Made by a program: the position numbers and the translations under genes. A DNA stretch of 64,000 nt, from contig MU001674.1 in NCBI GenBank assembly GCA_010093515.1, forward strand, positions 668,246-732,245, written 5' to 3'. Below, piece after piece: positions 46,724-58,666 of the stretch. The notes below the pieces were generated by a model. That model was not told where the DNA came from. It saw only the letters and a program-made list of their open reading frames with translations, and did no database searches. Source of the DNA: Lineolata rhizophorae (lineage: Eukaryota > Ascomycota > Dothideomycetes > Lineolatales > Lineolataceae). The stretch's first letter is position 1. Every line of letters begins with the position of its first letter.

Positions 46724-47694
46724 GGAGAGCCAGGTTGTAATTTCTTTTCGTTGTTCATAGTATAGTCTAATAATACCATTGATTTAATTCTCTTGGAGAT
46801 ATTATCGAGTGTCTTATTCGCAATTGTCGAGTATCTCGAGCTTCGAGGCTTCAATCAGCAAGAACTTACGAATCATAGCTCTTAGTAGGAGACCCTTCGA
46901 GAGCTATTATATTCGGTCGTAACCCTCTATTGCAGTCTTTGTAGTATATGGTCTTCCTCGTTAAATTATAGTTATAAGATGTATAATTTATCCTAAATTT
47001 AGCCCCAATAGTTTTACGGCTTTAAATCTAGTATGGAATACTGTATTTACACCATAATCTTAGATGGTAAATATATATTTTAAGCTACGTATAGAGCATA
47101 TTAATCGAGCTTACGCCTAGAGGCTACTTCTATATGATTCGTGCTTGTTCTCTAGTTCTATAATATACTCCATTTGATTTCCTATTAATGTATACTAGTT
47201 TAAGCGCTGGGACACGCGGATAGAGGCTTGTCTGATTTCCTCGGCCGGGTGCCTTCCCTAGACTATCCAATCCAACTACGATAATTATAGTTCAGCTCCG
47301 AGTCTTTCTGCTGTCTGTTATCCCGTTGTTTGATTACAAGTGTGATGGTTAGAAGAAGTGACTCCTACCACTGCTAGATATTCCCTTCGTAGGTCTTATC
47401 TGCAAGGGAGAATGGGCGGTCCTTTCATATTTCTCGACTATCGACTAGATAGAGCATTCAGAAACGCCTTCTCAGTCCCTCGAGTAGGAACTGTAGAAAC
47501 CAGATTGATGTAAGATTCTCTATAGGCATCACACGATTCCACCATGGCGGCTCAGTCTACTCTCATCTCGCTCAGTCATTTGAGGTTCAGTGTGACCTCA
47601 TTCAGGCTTATCCTGCTCATTGGATGCCAGAAGGGTCTTCAAGTTTAAATCCGGCGGCTATTTGCGTGGCTACTCATGTTGTAAGGTGCTTTAC
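46724..47694. repeat. AT-rich decayed DNA
   Basis: From about 46740 the composition shifts abruptly to TA-rich sequence with very many TA steps and stops in all frames, as expected for a repeat-mutated fossil. No coding piece, terminal repeat or family is recognisable, so the original element cannot be named. Confidence 0.45.
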
Positions 47695-49455
47695 TTATCT
47701 CAAACCCACCCCATTCGTTGCACAGCTACTTAACTTTTCCAGAACTGACTCAATATACGCAGTACATGCCCAGTCTACGATGGCTTTCAATCTCCTCACG
47801 AATTCTTGAGTCCTATCCCAATGAGTATTGCGCCCATCGAAGAAACAGTACGAATGGAAGTTTCCTAAGGCATTTTGGGGTTGTTTATAATGCACCCACA
47901 ACTCCATTAAGGGCCCTTGAGTTGTGAGCGAGAAAAAGAGCGCGCGACTTGGACCGACAAAGGTGGATGGCTGAGACGAGGAAGTCGAAGGAATAGTTCC
48001 TTGCATCGCTGGCAAAGCCAAGGTGTCTAAATCTGCCAGAATCTTCAAAGCACAAGCGCCTGCGCCTGCAGCTTGATTTTCTGCTTTGTATATGTTTCCA
48101 CTGGTAGCCGCAGACTTCCCTTCAAAAACGAAGAATGGAAAACGCAAACCGCAGCTCCGCTGTGTCGGCTCGGAAGAGAGGACGCCTTTCTTATGCTGCA
48201 GAGTTCGGAGGTATCGAGACGATTCTGTGGGTGGAAAACCCCGCAGAACTAGGCCCTTGGTGATGGCCTCATCGGCCAGGCCGAAGAACACATCCGGATC
48301 TGGGCGGCGAGGAGTAGAGCCTGACTCAGGCTCGATCTGCGATTTCCCCTCGCTGGGCGGATCTTGATCCAAATCGGCACTGGTCGCTTCAGAGAAATGA
48401 ATAGGTAACGGATCGGTAGATTGGGGCGAAACTACTGTCTCTAGCGTCCGATATTGTAAGTTGTCGGTGAAGGGTCGCTTCCGAGGAATAGCCTTTTGCA
48501 TTGCCTCAAGGTCTTCATCGCCCGAGCTTATCAATGGCAAAAGCTGTCGAAGCCAAGCTATGGATACATATTGTCAGCATCATCGCAATATGACAACTCT
48601 TCTGTTGAGGAGACTTCAATTCTTTTGCGCCAAAAAACCACTCTATAGCAAGAGAAGGACATGACTGTTGGAATATACCTGTCTGTTCTTCCAGTACCAA
48701 CTCGACTGGAAGGAATTGCTTTATTGCATGCATTAGGAGACTGTTCCACGTCCGCTTACCTGAGTCAGAGACCTCCACCTTCTTGATTGAGTCTTTCCAC
48801 AGCTTATATGCAGTTCGCGTTAGATCATCGTCATCAAGCTCTTCCTGTGTTGGTCCTTTTCTAGTGTCGCGTCGAATCCGACGACCCTGCCGCTGGAGCC
48901 AGACGTCCACTGGCTAAAATATGGTATCAATCGCCTCCCAAACATCTTGTGGAATAGCTTCCGGGCCCACGTCAATAAATATGCCTGCGTCTGCTAGCTT
49001 CTCTCTGTAGGTCGTCTCGCTGGATGTCTTTTCCGTTCCCTGCGTCGCGCCGGATCGCTCGGACTCTACCTCAGTCCCTTCAAATTCTGACCCCGTGTTT
49101 CTGACTGAGCAGAGAAGGCGCGCAGGGAGTTCGGAGATGCTCTACGACGAAGATTCACAGCCGGGCCCTTCTCCGATCTACAACGAGATCTAATTGGACT
49201 GCGCGATCTGTGTTCCGTAGGCTTCTCATCGAGACTGGCTGGACACTCCAACTCTCGCGCCAACCAGTCCAATATATAATCGCGCTCATCCGGGGACTCG
49301 CTAAAAGAAGACTCGAACCGTCGAAGGTAATTGCGAGTGAGTGGGATTGCTCGGGCGGGTGAGGCGCGCGGTCGTTTCGTTGAGTGGCAGGAGGGACAGG
49401 GCGATTTTGAGTGAACGACAGGATGCAAATTAGCCCGCGAAGCCTTGCGCTTCAT
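47695..49455 (-). CDS. DUF7924-like protein, possible nuclease fold; frame disturbed
   Basis: The 3' exon (48557-47695) and the preceding one (ending 48679) join over a 121-nt intron (GTATAT donor, CATAG acceptor) to give ACALKILADLDTL-type sequence typical of the fungal DUF7924 family: PDPDVFFGLADEAITKGL, LRFPFFVFEGKSAATSGNIY with the E-x-K of a PD-(D/E)XK-like core, KAENQAAGAGACAL, ALFFSLTTQGPLMELWVHY and YCFFDGRNTHWDRTQEFVRR. The 5' part starts MKRKASRANLHPVVHSKSPC at 49455 and continues in another frame (YREKLADAGIFIDVGPEAIP, then DVWEAIDTIF), needing a very short intron near 49105-49145 or a frameshift. That second frame meets a TAG at 48914-48916 directly before PVDVWLQRQGRRIRRD, where CAG would fit. 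The gene may be a recent pseudogene or use splicing I cannot see. Function unknown. Confidence 0.55.
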
Positions 49456-50699
49456 CTGCTCGAATGAAGATGAAATGAAGATGAAATTAGAATCAAAGAC
49501 GCGCTACTTGAAAGATGACTGAGGGGAACGCTGGTATTGGAGGTGGTCTGTGAAGTCGGGGAAATTAGCGCTGCGCTAATGATTTAGGCCTGTCGGGTCC
49601 CGGGTTNNNNNNNNNNNNNNNNNNNNNNNNNNNNNNNNNNNGGGGGGGGGGAGGTTTGCACGGGCTGGGTATTGAGGAGTAGAAATTTCGCCGGTTTACA
49701 TCTGGTGACGATCTCTAAGAAAATCAGGCATAGAGTATAGGAATTCTATGACTCGAGATCACTTATGCATCGAAAACTTCTTATTCTTAAGTCGTGATCC
49801 AATTGGCCATAAAAACCCTGACGATTCGTGTTAGGTCACTACGTATTCCTACGATCTGTATATAACCCCACGAAATCGTGCACGCAAGCATGGCTGTAAT
49901 AGCGCAGCATCAGTGATAATTTTATACATTAACATGGAAATAGAAATGTAGTGTAGCAACAGAGAGATAGAATAGCGATAGAAACCATAGCAGCGCCACA
50001 CTTAGACCGCGCCGCTTTGCTCGCCCTGTGTCGCTACGCTGATAGGGCTTCTATCTCTACCTAATATATAGATACTATATCAAAATTCGGCTATAAAGTA
50101 ATCGAATACTACGTAGATATTCGAGCAGAGCAAGGCTGCGTCAACTTTTACTGCTAATGAAGCAAAGCAGGCTCCTATGAGTGAAGCGAGCAACGCGGGG
50201 GGTCGTAGGCCGGGACTGATGTAATATGGAGCTGGATATCCATTAAGAAGTGCCCCATATAGCTAGGAGCCTCTTGTTATTTTATCACAATCCGCTATAA
50301 TTATACATTCCAATTTCGTACAAAAGTTGCAACACTAGTTGGTAATTTACTGATGGTATCCTATATTTATTCTAGTGAACTCTTTACTACAATGGCTGGA
50401 GTTCTGCATAGTGTATGGAGGAGGTGCTATAGACAAATGCTTGAGAACTCTTTGCTGTTGAGAGTTTCCGACGCCTGATCTTATTTTTTAACCCATTTGG
50501 TCTAACATTCTGAACAAAGGTTCTACGTAGGATTTCCAGTTCTCTCAAGATCCGCTTCTGATCTCATACGGAAAAAAAATGTTTGCTTTCAACAAGCGCA
50601 TCATTGAAATACTGAATATTGTTCCTGACTTTATCAATACCGGAGCAGCTTGCGAGAGACGCCTGTTAACTAGTAACTCTTGTAGAGCCAGATCAAAGG
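49456..50699. repeat. AT-rich, repeat-like region with an assembly gap
   Basis: After the DUF7924-like gene the sequence meets Ns at 49607-49641 (followed by a G-run), then AT-rich DNA to about 50700 with a GC-richer island near 50000-50220. It resembles remains of an inserted repeat, but I found no paired terminal repeats, target-site duplication or coding remnant, so the family and age are not stated. Confidence 0.4.
49607..49641. other. Assembly gap (35 Ns)
   Basis: Undetermined bases followed directly by a run of about ten G, suggesting a homopolymer or repeat broke the assembly. Confidence 0.99.
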
Positions 50700-52761
50700 C
50701 TATTGAAGGAGTATTTCAACTTCATCTAGGTCCTGCATTTCCCATACTGACTTCTCGATCCTTCCGAGCGCCTCTCTTGTGGCCCAACGCTCTCCCCTAC
50801 ATATCCACAGCACGTTAACGAAATCATACAGAATCCCCTTCTTCGGCTGACCATCCAGCATCCACTCCTCAGAAAATCAGACTCATCATCCTCATTCTGC
50901 GCACTTCCGATCGATATCTCAACCAGCTCACACTCTTTGTCAACAGGTGCCGCATCGGAAAGGGCAAGGTTTAAACGTAAGGTTCCAGCCCAGTTCCCCA
51001 TCTTATCGCGGACCGAGACACAGAGGCACTAGCGACCCCAGATGCCTGGGATAGCACTGTCGATTATAAAGAATGCTTGACGTGTGCTGAAAGCTAGTAT
51101 GGGAGACCGTAATTGCTGGATTTGGTCCATCTGACCGATCGGGATAGGTCTCCAGAATGTTGCATCGCCTATCGAGGGATGAGTATACCAAGGCCGGGGA
51201 GATTCGGCGGTTGTGTGCTTCTGCCAGCCAAGACTGTCGTGGCATGTATCGTGGCGGACAATATGCGTGTTACGAACAGCCCTCCGCTGACCCGTAACTT
51301 CGTCTAGCAAAAACCACTCGACTGAGGATACCACTGTCCAGCTGGTAGACATGTTTAGAATTCTGTCATCTCGTGAGCGGAGATAATCAAAAGCCTGCCA
51401 CCAGCTCACCGGATCCAGGCCTCCATGCCATGCAATCCAAGACCAACTAGGGAAGTCCCCATAGCGGGAAGCGTCATGATTTTCTACTAATCGTCGGCGA
51501 AGCGGTGCCATTGGTTGCCATAAAAGTGCGGCGTCAAAGAAGCATTCGGGAAGCTCATGGAGGAAGCCGCCAGGGAACGATGGGGCTAGGATGCTCTCGA
51601 CGCCCGCGAAGGCTCGGAGAATGTCGTCGTCAAACGCCAGATGGCGCCGGTTATACATATCGACAAAGAAACTCCATTGTTGTACATCTGGCCATGGCCC
51701 AAGTCTTAAAGTAAGAGTGAGCCAGGTGTCTTCAATGTCGCTAGTGCTGACGCCCTCTGGCTCTCCAGTAATGTCCTCTTCCCATCTGGATGCTTGACAT
51801 TGCCACGCGACATGGTTATCCACGAATACGAGTTTACGCTTGGAGAGCAGCGCCTCTTGGAATGTCCATGCTCTAGTACTCCAACACGAACCTGTTTCGC
51901 CAATCGGAGGGAACTGCACCAGGCCGGAGCACTTTGGAAAGTCAAGAATCACTTGGTGGGTCGAAGACCGTGTCCGGCGTCCGCACCTTCACCGGCTATG
52001 ATGGTGCAGTATGCATTCGCATAAATGGAACCCATGGCCTCGATCTGCTTGGCTTTCTGTTCCAAATCATCTTGAACGATGCATAGGCGATCAACCCACA
52101 GAAAGCACTCTTGAATGGCGCTCACGAAGCGCATCGCATCGCCTACTGTCCGTGGGACCTTCGGATGATCAGGTCTGATGCTTCCATGCCGCTTGAGAGC
52201 GTCGTAATTGCCCTTCCGCATCTCCAACGCGCCTTCACCTCGACCCCATACGTACGACAGCGCAAAGTACCTTGTCGTGGCAGGGGCTGACACAAGATTT
52301 CCATTTCGAACATCGATGAGCAAAATGGAGTCTAGACCTAGCACTATTCGTTGGGTGCCAGGCAAGCCATGGCACTTCCATGGGTGGCGCCGGTCGCAAT
52401 ACGCCAGCCAACTTTTCACCCGCCCCATATCTATCCATTGCTCATCGATGAGGACCCCGGTGCTCTGCGAGCTATCATTAGCGATCAGAGGAGCCACTTC
52501 GATCATGAAAGTTCCCATGTTTTCCTCGTCACAGATTTGGTATGCGCCGGCCGGCAGAGCAAGGAGACGCAAGACGATGACGGTATCATCCTCAATTGAG
52601 CCCTTGCTAGAGCTCGTCACGCCGACTGAAGCTATCGTCTGGCATGTTCTGCAGTCGGAGCGGAGCCGCATCACGCCGTACGTGCTTAGACGGACTCCGT
52701 GGTCGAACCTTTGGTTCGACAGCAGCAATTGTCCAACCGTGCTGCATGCGTTGCAAGCCAT
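50700..52761 (-). pseudogene. HET-domain (heterokaryon incompatibility) gene, decayed
   Basis: The first 270 codons from ATG 52761 (MACNACSTVGQLLLSNQRFD) are open and include the complete HET signature: RYFALSYVWGRGEGALEMRK, KVPRTVGDAMRFVSAIQECF, LWVDRLCIVQDDLEQKAKQI, and SIYANAYCTIIAGEGADAGH. The middle third continues in another frame with STRAWTFQEALLSKRKLVFV and FPSWSWIAWHGGLDPVSWWQ, both typical HET-protein motifs, and the C-terminal part (ALGRIEKSVWEMQDLDEVEI) ends near 50700. The frame is interrupted about three times and no normal introns explain this, so the gene looks broken. Intact HET proteins trigger cell death when incompatible hyphae fuse. The gene lies in the AT-rich accessory segment and is divergent from the annexin gene. 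Confidence 0.75.
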
Positions 52762-53200
52762 CGGATTTTCGAAGGATCCCCCGAACGTGGGATGTTCGAA
52801 GGAAGGTCGGGAAGACAGCTCGGGAGGAGAGGCTATCTGCGTAGTGCTCGGCCAGGCGTTGCTGGGGCCCTGGTTGTCTGCGCTGGGTTCTGCGGTGCCG
52901 AGGCTGCACAGCCTCGCTCACCCCCCACCGGCCCCGGCGCATCACCGTCGCCCGTGGCCCCACGGTGACATACTACGCAGCACGTACATGGTTCCTGAGC
53001 GACTCCGCCGGGATTGAGGCGCAGTCGCGCCAAGCGCTCCCGCGGATCGGCCTGGCGGCGCTGCCTGATATCACCGGGCGAGCAATGCCGTGACTGTCAG
53101 GCCTCGGGCCAGCGTCGACAGACCTATAAGACCGCCGACCCGCGGCCCGCATCCTATCTGTCGCGCCCTGTCACGCAACAGACAACGCTCTGGTAGCAAC
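52762..53200. promoter_or_regulatory. Divergent intergenic region between the HET gene and annexin
   Basis: 439 GC-rich bases between two opposite start codons, holding the annexin promoter. No gene is supported. Confidence 0.5.
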
Positions 53201-54607
53201 ATGTCCCACCAGCAGTATCCGCCGCCTCAGGGCCAGTACCCTCCTCAGGGCCAGTACCCCCCTCAGGGTCAGTATCCGCCCCAGGGCCAGTATCCGCCGC
53301 CAGGCCAGTACCCGCCGCCAGGCCAGTACCCGCCGCCGGGCCAATACCCACAGCAAGGATATCCGCCCCAGGGTCAGTATCCTCCTCCAGGACAATATCC
53401 GCCTCAAGGGTATCCTCCTCAGGGCCAATATCCTCCGCCTGGCCAGTACCCTCCGCCTGGTCAGCAGGGCTATGGCGCGCCGCCAGGTCAGGTACGTGAG
53501 CTCCGTCATTGAAGCAAGCTGGCGGAACCATGATGCGGCAGGAAACCGCGTCGCATCTGCTGGGAACACTGAATTGAAGCACTTGAGACCCAAAGTCCTA
53601 CCTAGAACTTACCCATTGACTTGTAGGGGCAGTATGGCCCTCCTCCGGCTCCGGCTTCGCCCGGATACGCCTTGAGCCAGCAGGGCGCACCCGACATGAA
53701 CGGCCCCGCCGAAGGCCTCAAGAAGGCGATGAAAGGGTTCGGCACCAACGAAAAGGAGCTGATCAAGATCCTATCGAAGCCGGACCCCGTCGCCATGGCG
53801 TCGTTGCGCAAGACGTACGACCAGCGCTTCATCAGCGACCTGATGGCGGACATCAAGAAGGAGGTCTCGGGCGACTTCGAAGACGCGCTGCTGGCGCTCG
53901 TGCGCGGCCCGCTGGCTCAGGACGTGTACAACCTGCGCAAGGCCATGGAAGGCGCCGGCACCGACGAGGAGTACCTCAACGACGTCCTGCTCGGCCGCAG
54001 CAACGCCGACATCAACGCCATCAAGGACGAGTACCAGCGCACGTACAAGCGCGCGCTCGAGTCGGACATCAAGGCGGAGCTGTCGTCCAAGACGGAGCAG
54101 CTCTTCATCATGGTGCTGTCGGCGCGGCGCACCGAGGAATCCGTCCCCGTCGACCCGCGCGCCGTCGAGGCCGACGTCGACAAGTTCCAGGCCGCCGTCG
54201 GCGGCTTCGGCAACGACGCCTCCACCGTCGCCGACATGTTCTCCTCGCGCTCCAACAGCCAGCTGCGCGCCCTCAGCCAGGCTTACGAACAGCGCTTCCA
54301 CAAAAGCCTCGCGCGCGTCATCGAGAAGGAGTTCTCCGGCCACATGGAGGACGCGTTGCTGCGGATCCTGGGGCTGGCGGTCGACCCGGCCAAGGCCGAC
54401 GCCGATGCCATCGAGGCTACCATGAAGGGCATGGGCACGCGCGACGAGCTGCTCATGAACAGGGTCATCAGGGTCCATTGGAACAGGGAGCATTGCGCCC
54501 AGGTGAAGAGAGCTTACAAACATTTTTATAAGAAGGATCTGGAGAAGCGTATCAAGGATGAGACCAAGGGCGATTTCGAGAAGATCCTCCTTGCGTGTAT
54601 TGAGTAG
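53201..54607 (+). CDS. Annexin with a GQYPPP-repeat N-terminal tail
   Basis: Two exons (53201-53491, 53627-54607) around a 135-nt intron give 423 aa. Exon 1 encodes a tail of about 14 tandem copies of GQYPPP/GQYPPQ/GYPPQ ending QQGYGAPPGQ, like the tails of annexins A7 and A11. Exon 2 carries four annexin repeats: ADGL-type helix AEGLKKAMKGFGTNEKELIK, LRKAMEGAGTDEEYLNDVLL, FQAAVGGFGNDASTVADMFS and IEATMKGMGTRDELLMNRVI. The Ca-binding G-x-G-T loops are present in repeats 1, 2 and 4. Repeat 3 has GFGN, so that site may be weak. Acidic partners such as SGDFEDALL and KGDFEKILL are kept. It should bind acidic phospholipids with calcium, probably in vesicle fusion or membrane repair. The start at 53201 (MSHQQYPPP) is the first ATG of this frame before the repeats. 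Confidence 0.94.
53207..53475 (+). repeat. Coding minisatellite of GQYPPP units in the annexin tail
   Basis: About fourteen 15-18-base units encode GQYPPP, GQYPPQ or GYPPQ. Codon choice differs between units (CCG, CCC, CCT), so the array is partly diverged rather than freshly expanded. Confidence 0.8.
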
Positions 54608-55472
54608 GCTTTCATTTCCTGGTATTCTATTCCCGGGCGGCAGATGGACTTCACAGGAAGGACAATTAGTTGTGTGCGGGTTTCAGGCTACCTTGTTATG
54701 ATGATTCTCACTAGGTATCAAAGTTATGTTCAAATTTTTACGAACCCACGATGCCACGGTCGTAGCGCCTTTGGAACCATTTTTTCAATTAAGTGCGTAC
54801 ATGGGCACTGTGTGCCGTTGCAACAAGCTTCTCCAACCGGTACGACTAGTGTAACGCCAGGAGGCCATCGTGGTGGCATTTCCGGAACGCGCGTACGCGA
54901 TTTTCGTTTGGCAGACTAAGAATGGAAATCCTCGCCGTCCTGCACGTCACTCTAGTGCGGAATCTGACCGGCGAGTGAACGGCGTCGCCGTTCGGGGCTG
55001 AGAAAACGGCCCGGGCTGGTGGTGGGTTTTGTTACATAGCGCTGTGCCGCGGGGACCAGACGTGGTCGCCGAACGCACACGGAAGGGTCTCCGGCGACCT
55101 CACTACATACCACTGTACATGCTGCCTATACGAAGGCTGCGTTCAGCCCCTGCGCTACCCTCCCCTCCCCCCCAAACTACCTTAGTAACAAAGCAGGTGT
55201 AGCAGGTGCAACGCCGGTCTGAATCTGGTCGCCGTGCTTCTTCCACCCAAACCTCGGCGTCTCGGGCACCATGCAGCATCATCAGTGTGGCAGGGCGGAT
55301 CCTCCACGCTCCCCGAACAGGCGGCTTCTAAGGAGAAGGGCCCTTGTCCGCAACGTTCCGGCCATGGGTTTAAAACTCTACATTGTCCCCTCAATCGGAG
55401 GGCCCTGTCCGAGTTACCGGAGGACCGGCAGGCCAAGCATTCTTTATTAAGTTGTCTTCTGATTCCGCAGCC
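54608..55472. other. Intergenic region between annexin and the ABC transporter
   Basis: About 860 bases holding the annexin 3' UTR and the ABC transporter promoter. A CCGCAG sequence directly before the transporter ATG could be the acceptor of a 5' UTR intron, but no donor is certain. No other gene seen. Confidence 0.45.
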
Positions 55473-57554
55473 ATGAGTGCCTCTAGCAGCACCGACGGGA
55501 CCGCCCACGAGCACGAGCGGCCCCAGGCCGAGCGGAGGTTTGGGGACCCTAACAGAGATCCTGAATTGAACCCGGTCAAGAGCGTGCATCTCGTGAACGA
55601 TGTCGTGCATAGCTTTGCCTGGAAGGACCTCAATGTCGTCGTCAAGGACAGAAACACCGGGCAACCCCTGTCCATCCTCTCCGATGCCAATGGCATCGTG
55701 CATGCCGGCGAGATGATCGCCATCATGGGGCCTAGCGGCTCTGGGAAGACCACGCTCCTCAATTCCATTGCCCATAGAGCGGCTGCGGCTGGCGCTACTA
55801 CGACCGGGACGATGCTCGCCAATGGGCAGCCAACCACTTGGGAAAAGATCCGAGACCTTTCGAGCTATGTGGAACAGGAGGATGCCTTGATTGGCAGTTT
55901 GACGGTTCGCGAAACTGTCTACTTTGCCGCGAAGCTAGCACTGTCGAGGTAAAACGGACGTTCCTGCGAATTTAAAAGCGATCTCGCTGACCCAAAGATA
56001 CTCGCAGTCACATGTCTCGCAAGGAGTTGCATCAGCGCGTAGATGATCTCATCGCTAGCTTCGGGCTGGGTGCGCAGAAGCATACTATTGTCGGGACGCC
56101 CATCAAGAAAGGTCTCAGCGGTGGCCAAAAGAAGCGTCTTGGTGTTGCCAGTCGGCTGGTAACAGATCCCAAGATCCTGTTCCTGGACGAGCCAACCAGT
56201 GGTCTGGACTCGACTCTCAGCTACGAGGTCATCAAGTACATCAAGGAGATTGGCCGCAAGAACAACGTGAGTTCGTCCGGCGTTTTCCCACTAGGGATAC
56301 AATTCACTTACATCCGACTAGCTTGTTATTATAGCCTCCATCCACCAGCCGTCGACTTCGACTTATCACATGTTCGACAAACTCTGTCTCTTGTCGCTTG
56401 GCAAAACATGTTACTTCGGCCCAATTTCGGAAGCGCGCGCGTACTTTACGAAAATCGGCTACGAGATGCCCGCCGAGGTCAATCCGGCCGAGTATTTTCT
56501 CGACTTGATCAACATCGACCTCGTCAGGGAAGGTGACGACGTGCGTGCCAGGATGGACCACATCACTCGGGAATGGGCCGCCTCCAATGAATCTGTCTTG
56601 GTGAAGAACGAGATCGACAGGACAATCGAAGCCGCCAAACACCCGGAGAAGACGATGCCGGATCTTGACAAGATCAAGATCAACAAGCCCAATCCTGTCG
56701 TTATTCCTTGGACCCTCCTCCATCGCTCATGGATCAAGTCGTACCGCGACGTCGTCGCCTATGGTATCCGTATCGTCATGTATCTCGGACTCGCCATTCT
56801 CATGGGCACCGTTTTCCTGCGTCTCAAATCTAGTCAGACATACATCCAGCCGTTCATCAATGCCATCTTCTTCGGCGGTGCTTTCATGTCCTTCATGGCC
56901 GTGGCGTACGTCCCCGCGTTCCTCGAAGATCGCGCCACGTTCGCCAAGGAGCGCGCCAACGGCCTCGTCGGACCCCTCTCCTTCATGATCTCCAACTTTA
57001 TCATCGGCCTGCCGTTCCTCTTCCTCATCACGGTGCTCTTCTCCATCGTCATCTACTGGCTGACCAACTTCCGCAACGACGGCTCCGCCTTCATGATGTG
57101 GGTGCTCTGGCTCTTCCTTGACCTCGTGGCGGCCGAGTCGCTCGTCGTGCTCGTGTCGTGCGTCTTCCCCGTCTTCGTCGTCGCACTGGCCATCACGGCC
57201 TTCGCCAACGGCCTCTGGATGTGCGTTGACGGCTTCCTTGTCCCCATGAACATCCTCAACGCGTTCTGGAAGTACGTCTTCCACTACATCGACTTCCAGG
57301 CCTACGTCTTCCAGGGCATGATGGTCAACGAGTTCAAGGAGCGCACCTACGACTGCACCACCACGCCGGATGGCGGCTATCAGTGCATGTATCCGAGCGA
57401 GCTCAATTCGGAGGGCAAGATCGCGGGGACGGCGGTCCTGGACGCGTTCGGCATCAATACCGGGCTGCAGGGGACGTGGGTGGGTATCATGATTGGCATC
57501 ATTGCCGTGTACAGGATTCTGGCGTATCTCGCTTTGCGTTTCGTTAAGCATTAG
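55473..57554 (+). CDS. ABCG-type half transporter (white/Scarlet family)
   Basis: Three exons (55473-55948, 56008-56266, 56322-57554) with 59- and 55-nt introns give 655 aa, a normal half-transporter length. The nucleotide-binding domain comes first: Walker A GPSGSGKTT (about residue 86), SSYVEQEDALIGSLTVRETV, signature LSGGQKKRLGVA, Walker B KILFLDEPTSGLDS and the switch His in IIASIHQPSTSTYHMFDKLC. The membrane domain has six segments, including GIRIVMYLGLAILMGTVFL, FGGAFMSFMAVAYVPAF, FMISNFIIGLPFLFLITVLF, WVLWLFLDLVAAESLVVLVS and a lumenal loop with paired Cys (YDCTTTPDGGYQCMYPSELN) before the last helix. It must dimerise to work. The substrate cannot be read from sequence; lipids, sterols or metabolites are known for the family. 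The start at 55473 (MSASSSTDGTAHEHE) follows CCGCAGCC. Confidence 0.94.
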
Positions 57555-58666
57555 ACTGTCTGATTAGTATATGTGTACTTACAGACCCAAAACTTAGGGT
57601 GACCCATGGTGTAATTGTTTGCAGCGTTCAACGGTAGTTACCTGTAATTAATCAATGGTTTGATTTATAGTAAAATTTGGTCCGTATCCAAAAACAGTCA
57701 TTATTCAAGTTTCGACGGCCTCTATCGTGGCCTCGGTACCTATAGAGGATATTCTTGAATTCCACTCTGGGTCACTATGAGTGTGAAGAGTGAGGGGTTA
57801 AGGGGAAAGTATTGTGTATGTATTAAGGCGTAAGAAGAGACGTAAAACAGATGATCATTCACCCAAAGCAATTTAACAATTTCAGTGGCAGAAGTGTTCA
57901 CCTGATGACTTTTCGCTATGTTATAGCCCGTGATGGGAAAGTGAGACGATCTTAAGGAGGCTGTGGAGGAATTGTGGGTATATCATGTATACCAGGAAGA
58001 TGGAGTGGAGTCGAGTGATCTCCGAGTCTCCGATGCTCTCCTTTAAGACCATTTTGCCGCGTTGTACTCGCTAAACTTGCTACATCTCCCTAAAGCCAAT
58101 ACAGGCAATATGTGTTCGGAGCCGAGCCGGAAGATCTGCACGATTACTTGAGAGGAGTTTTTATTTCCCGGTAGAGTTTCGTAAACGATCGTGAGAGATG
58201 ATGACTTTCTAAGTCTTAGCGAGACTCTACAAAGAGCATACAGAAGTTCTCTGGACAGTACAGAGGGGCCAACGACCTTGGTTGCGTAAATTGGATCAAG
58301 GATGATTCGAATAAAGCTGTGGCTTGTACACGGATATATTGAACGATAACCACCCACTTCTTTTTACCGAGCAAAACACGGCCTTACTAGAAATGCTCCA
58401 TAAGCAACTATGATATTGGAATGTTCGAGCGTATTGAACATTGTATCCGGTCTGGAAATGCTCGTCTAGACTCAATTGGCTGCCATCTTTCCATAAGTAC
58501 CACCCTCGCGTACCTCGCATCTGAGCAAGGGGCTAGCTTGGCAAAAACTCTAAGGGCGCCAAAAGCTGTAACCAACGGTTGGTGTAGCAATCCACAAATG
58601 TTCTGACATTGCGATTGTCCTCTGGGAACGCTCGCGCAAGCAGAGGGGCCCCATATGACGTGCCAG
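57555..58666. other. AT-rich intergenic region
   Basis: About 1.1 kb of AT-richer DNA between convergent 3' ends. A minus-strand open frame at 58043-58357 has a plausible amino-acid mix but no homologue that I recognise and no splice partner, so it is not called as a gene. Confidence 0.45.

Noticed and set aside
47620-47660. tRNA-like B-box sequence near 47640
   Set aside because: No matching A box or foldable cloverleaf could be found around it.
49690-50330. Possible LTR or DNA-transposon remnant
   Set aside because: The region looks repeat-like, but no paired terminal repeats, target-site duplication or coding remnant could be matched by eye, so no family was assigned.
53771-54523. 250-codon minus-strand frame opposite the annexin
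   Set aside because: It is an antisense shadow of the GC-rich annexin coding exon.
58043-58357. 104-codon minus-strand open frame downstream of the ABC transporter
   Set aside because: The composition is plausible, but there is no recognisable family, no exon partner, and the context is AT-rich intergenic DNA.
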